Below, in pieces: positions 32,072 to 36,226 of a stretch of 36,226 nt of DNA. The notes under the pieces are model-generated. The model did not search any database and was not told the origin of the DNA. It saw nothing but the letters and a program-made list of their open reading frames with translations. Origin of the DNA: Azospirillum tabaci. GTDB taxonomy: Bacteria; Pseudomonadota; Alphaproteobacteria; Azospirillales; Azospirillaceae. Within the stretch, counting starts at the first letter, position 1; every line of letters starts with the position of its first letter. The stretch lies in contig NZ_JACCJY010000048.1 in NCBI RefSeq assembly GCF_014596085.1, forward strand, positions 1-36,226. The letters run 5' to 3'. The position numbers were made by a program, and so were the translations under genes.

Positions 32072-33157
32072 ATGACAGCAGGCAAGCGCATCGGCATTCT
32101 CACCAGCGGCGGCGACTGCGCCGGGCTGAACGCGGTCATCCGCGCGGTGGTCCACCGGGCCGTCCTGACCTACGGCTGGCAGGTCCTGGGCATCAAGGAA
32201 GGCACCCAGGGGTTGCTGCAGCGGCCGGTGCAGTACCAGGTGCTCGACCTGCCGCAGGTCGACGGCAACATGATGCGCATGGGCGGCACGATCCTCGGCA
32301 CGACCAACCGCGGCGACCCCTTCGCCTACCCGATGGCCGACGGCACGCAGAAGGACCGGTCGGACGAGATCATCGGCGGCTACCGCGAGCTGGGGCTGGA
32401 CGCGCTGATCGGCATCGGCGGCGACGGCAGTTTCGCCATCCTGAAGAAGCTGGCCGACAAGGGCGGCTTCCAGATGGTCGGCATCCCCAAGACCATCGAC
32501 AACGATCTCGGCCTGACCGAGGTCTCGGTCGGCTACGACACCGCCGTCGGCGTGGCGGTCGAGGCGCTCGACCGGCTCCAGCCGACCGCGGCCAGCCACG
32601 CCCGCGTCATGGTGCTGGAGGTGATGGGCCGCGATGCCGGCCACATCGCTCTGGCCGCGGGCATCGCCGGCGGCGCCGACGTGGTGCTGATCCCCGAGAT
32701 CGCCTATTCCATCGAGAAGATCGCCCAGAAGATCAAGCAGGTGCGCTCGACGGGCCGCAACTTCGCCCTGGTCGTGGTGTCGGAGGCGGTGAAGACCGTG
32801 GACGGCACGGGCGTGCAGAAGCTTTTCCAGGGCGGCCAGAAGCGCTACGGCGGAATCGGCGACTACATCGGCGAGAAGATCGCCGAGGCGACCGGGGCGG
32901 AGACCCGCGTCACCGTCCTGGGCCACGTCCAGCGCGGCAGCATGCCCAGCCCGCGCGACCGTCTGGTCGCCTCGGCCTTCGGCGTGCACGCCGTGGACCT
33001 GATCGCCGAGGGCAAGTTCGACCGCATGGTCGCCTGGTCGGACCGTGGCGTCATCGACGTGCCGATCACCGAGGCCATCGCCAAATACGCCTGCGTGGAA
33101 CTGGACGGCGCCATGGTCAAGACCGCCCGCGGCCTGGGCATCAGCCTGGGCGACTGA
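32072..33157 (+). CDS. pfkA: 6-Phosphofructokinase, group III type
   Basis: The 361-residue protein phosphorylates fructose 6-phosphate at C1. It starts RIGILTSGGDCAGLNAVIRA, has GIGGDGSFAILKKL (G116-S120), the catalytic PKTIDNDL (D143 and D145), and EVMGRDAGHIALAAG. The residue matching E. coli Gly104 is Gly119, which in known enzymes favours ATP over pyrophosphate; the residue matching Gly124 is Lys140, as in pyrophosphate enzymes. This G/K combination marks group III enzymes such as those of actinomycetes, which use ATP. The neighbours 31 and 503 nt downstream (TIGR02444, GNAT) are on the same strand, likely one operon. Confidence 0.93.
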   Translation: MTAGKRIGILTSGGDCAGLNAVIRAVVHRAVLTYGWQVLGIKEGTQGLLQRPVQYQVLDLPQVDGNMMRMGGTILGTTNRGDPFAYPMADGTQKDRSDEIIGGYRELGLDALIGIGGDGSFAILKKLADKGGFQMVGIPKTIDNDLGLTEVSVGYDTAVGVAVEALDRLQPTAASHARVMVLEVMGRDAGHIALAAGIAGGADVVLIPEIAYSIEKIAQKIKQVRSTGRNFALVVVSEAVKTVDGTGVQKLFQGGQKRYGGIGDYIGEKIAEATGAETRVTVLGHVQRGSMPSPRDRLVASAFGVHAVDLIAEGKFDRMVAWSDRGVIDVPITEAIAKYACVELDGAMVKTARGLGISLGD

Positions 33158-33188
33158 GCGGGGGGCCAGAAGGGAGGCAGGCACGGCG

Positions 33189-33647
33189 ATGTCGGAAAAC
33201 CCGTTCTGGGACTTCTCGCTCGCCGTCTACGGGCGGCCCGGCGTGCCCGCCGCTTGCCTCGACCTTCAGGACCGGCTCGGCCAGGATGTGAACGTCCTCC
33301 TGTTCGCCGCCTGGGCGGGCATGGCCTGCAACGCAGAGCTGCCGGCTGTGGAACTGGCGCGGATCGATTCCGCGGTCGCTTCCTGGCGCGACGAGGTGGT
33401 CCGTCCGCTGCGCGCCGTCCGCCGCCGGGCGAAGGGCGAGGACGACGCCCTCTACCGGTGCCTGAAGGCCGCGGAGCTGGAGGCGGAGCGGGTCCAGCAG
33501 GACCGTCTCTTCGCCCTGTCCGGGCTCACCCCCGCGCCGGGCGGCGGCGTCACCCTGGCCGCGGCCAACCTCTTCCGGCTGGTGCCGGAAGGGGACCCGG
33601 CGCTGATGGCGCTGCTGGCCGCCCTCGCGACGCCGCCCGAGCCCTGA
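33189..33647 (+). CDS. TIGR02444 family protein
   Basis: The 152-residue protein begins MSENPFWDFSLAVYGRPGVP and continues LDLQDRLGQDVNVLLFAAWA, the hallmark of the TIGR02444/DUF2390 family. The rest is helical (VASWRDEVVRPLRAVRRRAK, AELEAERVQQDRLFAL). Function is unknown. The longer frame starting at 33045 overlaps pfk and is rejected. GGGAGG upstream at moderate spacing supports the ATG at 33189. It lies 31 nt after pfk and 13 nt before the GNAT gene. Confidence 0.9.
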   Translation: MSENPFWDFSLAVYGRPGVPAACLDLQDRLGQDVNVLLFAAWAGMACNAELPAVELARIDSAVASWRDEVVRPLRAVRRRAKGEDDALYRCLKAAELEAERVQQDRLFALSGLTPAPGGGVTLAAANLFRLVPEGDPALMALLAALATPPEP

Positions 33648-33660
33648 CGGACGCGGTGCG

Positions 33661-34260
33661 ATGACGACTCCGGCCATCCTCACCTCGCCCCGGCTGATTC
33701 TGCGCCCCTGGCGCGACGGGGACGGCGACGCTTTCTACACGCTGTCGCAAGATCCCGCGCTGATGGAGCATTTGCTGCCGCTTCCCGACCGGGCGGCCAG
33801 CGACGCGGCGATCCAGCGCATCGGCGAGCATTTCGACCGGCACGGCTTCGGCTTTTGGGCGGTGGAGCGGCCCGGGCACAGCCCCTTCATCGGCTTCGTC
33901 GGGTTGGCCCGCGTGACCTGGGACGCGCCCTTCGCCCCCGCCGTCGAGGTGGGCTGGCGGCTCGACCCCGCCCATTGGGGGCAGGGGCTGGCGACGGAGG
34001 CCGCCGGGTTGGCGCTGACCCACGGATTCGGCACGGTCGGCCTGGACGAAATCGTGGCCTTCACTGTGCCGGCGAACCGGCGGTCGCAGCGGGTCATGGA
34101 ACGGCTGGGGATGGAGCGCGACGCGGCGGGCGATTTCGACCACCCCCGCGTTCCCGACGGTCACCGCCTGAAGCGGCACGTCCTCTACCGGATCCGGCGC
34201 GACCGCTGGCGGGCCGGGCCAAACGCGGCGACGGGCGCTGGTGTCAGCGGACCAGGATGA
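33661..34260 (+). CDS. RimJ/RimL-type GNAT acetyltransferase
   Basis: The 199-residue protein is of the Acetyltransf_3 type. The start LTSPRLILRPWRDGDGDAFY is characteristic, followed by FGFWAVERPGHSPFIGFVGL, the acetyl-CoA loop HWGQGLATEAAGLAL, and VPANRRSQRVMERLGM. Proteins of this branch acetylate N-terminal or small-molecule amines; the substrate is not known. It starts 13 nt after the TIGR02444 stop. Its last 17 nt overlap the 3' end of the convergent secreted-protein gene. Confidence 0.92.
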   Translation: MTTPAILTSPRLILRPWRDGDGDAFYTLSQDPALMEHLLPLPDRAASDAAIQRIGEHFDRHGFGFWAVERPGHSPFIGFVGLARVTWDAPFAPAVEVGWRLDPAHWGQGLATEAAGLALTHGFGTVGLDEIVAFTVPANRRSQRVMERLGMERDAAGDFDHPRVPDGHRLKRHVLYRIRRDRWRAGPNAATGAGVSGPG

Positions 34261-34657
34261 GGCTGTTGTGGTCGCCCGTCTCGTCGGACACCTGGAAGGG
34301 CTTGCCGACATAGAAGGCTTGGCAGCGCTTGCCGCCGGACAGGCGGGTCAGCCCCGCTTCCCACTCCTGCCCGCGCGGCCCGAGGATGCGCAGTTTCAAC
34401 TGGTCGAGCAGCGGGAAGATCTGATAGCCCTCAAGGTCCAGCGGCTCCCCCTTCGCGGAGAAGGCGTCCTGGTTCAGCGTGAGGGTCTTGCCGTTGAGGT
34501 CCAGCTTGACATCCTGCGCCCACGGGCACCCGCCGCCACCGGCGGGCTTGTCGCTGGCCCCGGCGGGTCCAACGGTCAGGACCGCTGGGACGAGGGCGCA
34601 GGTAAGGGCGAGCGCGCAGACGTTCAACGTGCTTCTCATCGGCAAAGTGCTTTTCAT
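34244..34657 (-). CDS. Secreted hypothetical protein
   Basis: The product of about 137 residues begins with a Sec signal (TLNVCALALTCALVPAVLTV, likely cleaved after GPAGA). A Gly-rich segment, SDKPAGGGGCPWAQDVKLDL, follows, and then a beta-rich domain ending QVSDETGDHNSLILVR. Two Cys in the mature part could pair. No family was recognised. Starts at 34657 and 34639 are both possible; the first has GAGGG about 13 nt upstream. The product should be periplasmic. Confidence 0.7.
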   Translation of the reverse strand: MKSTLPMRSTLNVCALALTCALVPAVLTVGPAGASDKPAGGGGCPWAQDVKLDLNGKTLTLNQDAFSAKGEPLDLEGYQIFPLLDQLKLRILGPRGQEWEAGLTRLSGGKRCQAFYVGKPFQVSDETGDHNSLILVR

Positions 34658-34855
34658 AGGCGGGACGCGGCCCTCGCGCTGAATACTCCGGTATGCTCCG
34701 GGGCATGGAGTGCAGCATAAATTTTGCAAAAGTGAAATGCAACGCGGGGCTCCTCGTGGGTGGGTTGCGGGATTGGCAGGACTTGTGACAAATCCGGCAG
34801 CGGGCCCGCACGATCCATCGGCTTCCAGTACCCCTCACACCCTTGGTCACTTCCC

Positions 34856-36226
34856 ATGGCGACAATCATCGAGGCGCTTCTGGCCGCCATCGACCACCAC
34901 CAGTCGGGCCGTCTGGCCGAAGCGGCCACGCTCTACGGACGGATTTTGGAGGCCGATCCCGAACAGCCCGACGCCGCCCAGTTTCTGGGCGTGCTTCACG
35001 CGCAGACGGGGCGTCCGGCGGACGGGGTGCGCCTGTTGCGCCGGGCGCTGGCGCTGCGCCCCGATTCGGCAAGCGGGCAATCGAACCTGGCCGGCGCGCT
35101 TCAGACCATGGGCGACGCGGCGGGGGCGGAGGCCGGTTATGCCCGCGCTCTGCGGCTTGATCCGCTGTTGGCCGACGCCCACGCCAGTCGGGCCGGCGCT
35201 CTGCGCGACCTGAACCGGGTGCCGGAGGCCGCCCGTTCGGCGCAGAGGGCGCTGGCGCTGCTCCCGGCCTCGGCCGACGCCTTGGTGAACCTTGCCGAAA
35301 CGGCTTTGGCCGAACGACGCGCGGGTGAGGCGGAGCGGCTGGCCGGCCGCGCCGCCGCGCTGGCGCCGGGATCGCCGGCGGCTCAAATGATGCTCGGCTC
35401 CTCCTGCGCCGCGCAGAAGCGTTGGGACGCGGCGGAGGCCGCCTACCGTGCGGCGCTGGACCTCGCCCCCGGCTATGGCGCGGCTTGGGGGAATCTTGGA
35501 TCGCTGCTCGCCGGGCAGGGCCGCTTCGACGAGGCGCTGGAAGCCTTCGCCATGGCGGAGGGGCGCGGCTTTTCCGGACCGTCCCTATGGTCGGCGCGCG
35601 GCGGTGCGCTGCTCGCCATGGCCCGGCCGGTGGAGGCTCTGGCCGACTTCGATCGGGTGCTGGAGGCGCGACCCGGCGACGCCGGGATGCGCTGGAACCG
35701 CGGATTCGCCCGGCTGCTGACCGGGGATTACGACGGCGGCTGGCCGGAGTTCGACTGGCGCCGCCACGACTCACGGGCGGAACCGCCCTGGCGCCGTTTC
35801 GCCCAGCCCACGTGGATCGGCGGCGACATCGCCGGGCGCACCATCCTGCTCTACGCCGAGCAGGGGTTGGGGGACACCCTTCAGTTCGCCCGGTACGTCC
35901 CGCTGGTGGCGGAGCGTGGCGCGCGGGTGATCCTGGAGGTGCAGCGACCCTTGATCAGCGCGCTGTCGGATCTGCCGGGAGTGGAGCGGCTGGTCGCCCG
36001 CGGCGATCCGCTGCCGGATTTCGATCTGGAATGCCCGCTGATGAGCCTGCCCCGCGCCTTCGGCACCAGGCTGGACGAGGTGCCCACCGCCGTGCCCTAT
36101 CTGCAACCTGATCCGCAACGCGCCGCCTCCTGGAGCGGGCGGCTGGCGGACGGGTCGGGGCTGCGGGTCGGGCTGGTCTGGGCGGGCAACCCGCGCTTTC
36201 CCGGCGACGCGCTGCGCTCGCCGCGG
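34856..36226 (+). CDS. TPR protein with C-terminal glycosyltransferase-like domain (cut by window end)
   Basis: The frame is open from the ATG at 34856 to the right edge (457 residues). Nine or so TPR-like helices pairs fill about residues 8-290, for example LAEAATLYGRILEADPEQPD and AEAAYRAALDLAPGYGAAWG. After them come GDYDGGWPEFDWRRH (about 288-302), QPTWIGGDIAGRTILLYAEQ, GLGDTLQFARYVPLVAERGA and GLRVGLVWAGNP. This TPR plus ADP-heptose-synthase/GT9-like arrangement is common in alphaproteobacteria and is often linked to protein or surface glycosylation. No strong ribosome binding site was seen, so the start is less certain. Confidence 0.88.
   Translation, partial: MATIIEALLAAIDHHQSGRLAEAATLYGRILEADPEQPDAAQFLGVLHAQTGRPADGVRLLRRALALRPDSASGQSNLAGALQTMGDAAGAEAGYARALRLDPLLADAHASRAGALRDLNRVPEAARSAQRALALLPASADALVNLAETALAERRAGEAERLAGRAAALAPGSPAAQMMLGSSCAAQKRWDAAEAAYRAALDLAPGYGAAWGNLGSLLAGQGRFDEALEAFAMAEGRGFSGPSLWSARGGALLAMARPVEALADFDRVLEARPGDAGMRWNRGFARLLTGDYDGGWPEFDWRRHDSRAEPPWRRFAQPTWIGGDIAGRTILLYAEQGLGDTLQFARYVPLVAERGARVILEVQRPLISALSDLPGVERLVARGDPLPDFDLECPLMSLPRAFGTRLDEVPTAVPYLQPDPQRAASWSGRLADGSGLRVGLVWAGNPRFPGDALRSPR

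Overview
The window looks like chromosomal DNA from a free-living, high-GC alphaproteobacterium, most likely Azospirillum or a close relative. This rests on the very GC-rich third codon positions, a nifQ gene, an alphaproteobacterial DUF465/purE/purK layout, many c-di-GMP and two-component proteins, and family-level resemblance of the proteins. No database search was run, so the genus is an inference.

Left part (1-8.6 kb): a very large surface or secreted protein runs off the left edge on the minus strand. It starts with a DUF4347 domain and continues with SwmB-like, cadherin/VCBS-like and Ig-like repeats. An AT-rich control region with a palindrome lies upstream of it. Next come a decayed C-terminal piece of a molybdopterin oxidoreductase, a soluble hybrid histidine kinase, a small unknown gene, a CheY-like receiver and a small lipoprotein.

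Middle (8.6-19.4 kb): tRNA-Tyr, nifQ and a CoxG-like SRPBCC protein lie on the minus strand. They are followed by a YjbQ-family protein, a DUF1232 protein paired with a lytic transglycosylase, a DUF72 protein, a large DUF2339 membrane protein and a hydroxyacid-oxoacid transhydrogenase. Two tandem secreted tail-collar proteins share nearly identical 3' two-thirds.

Right part (19.7-36.2 kb): two glycosyltransferases, a tandem-GNAT protein divergent from an SSAT-like GNAT, and several small unknown genes. After these come fumC, a ribbon-helix-helix protein, a DUF599 membrane protein, a PAS-EAL protein, purE-purK with a strong promoter and terminator, and DUF465. 6-Phosphofructokinase follows with a TIGR02444 protein and a GNAT, then a secreted unknown protein and a TPR protein cut by the right edge.

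The housekeeping genes (purEK, fumC, pfk, tRNA-Tyr) argue for a chromosome. I see no integrase, insertion sequence, CRISPR array or complete phage. The most unusual signals are the mosaic collar gene pair, the DUF4347 adhesin with its palindromic promoter, the molybdoenzyme remnant, a likely leaderless promoter, and the isolated nifQ without a visible NifA/sigma-54 promoter.
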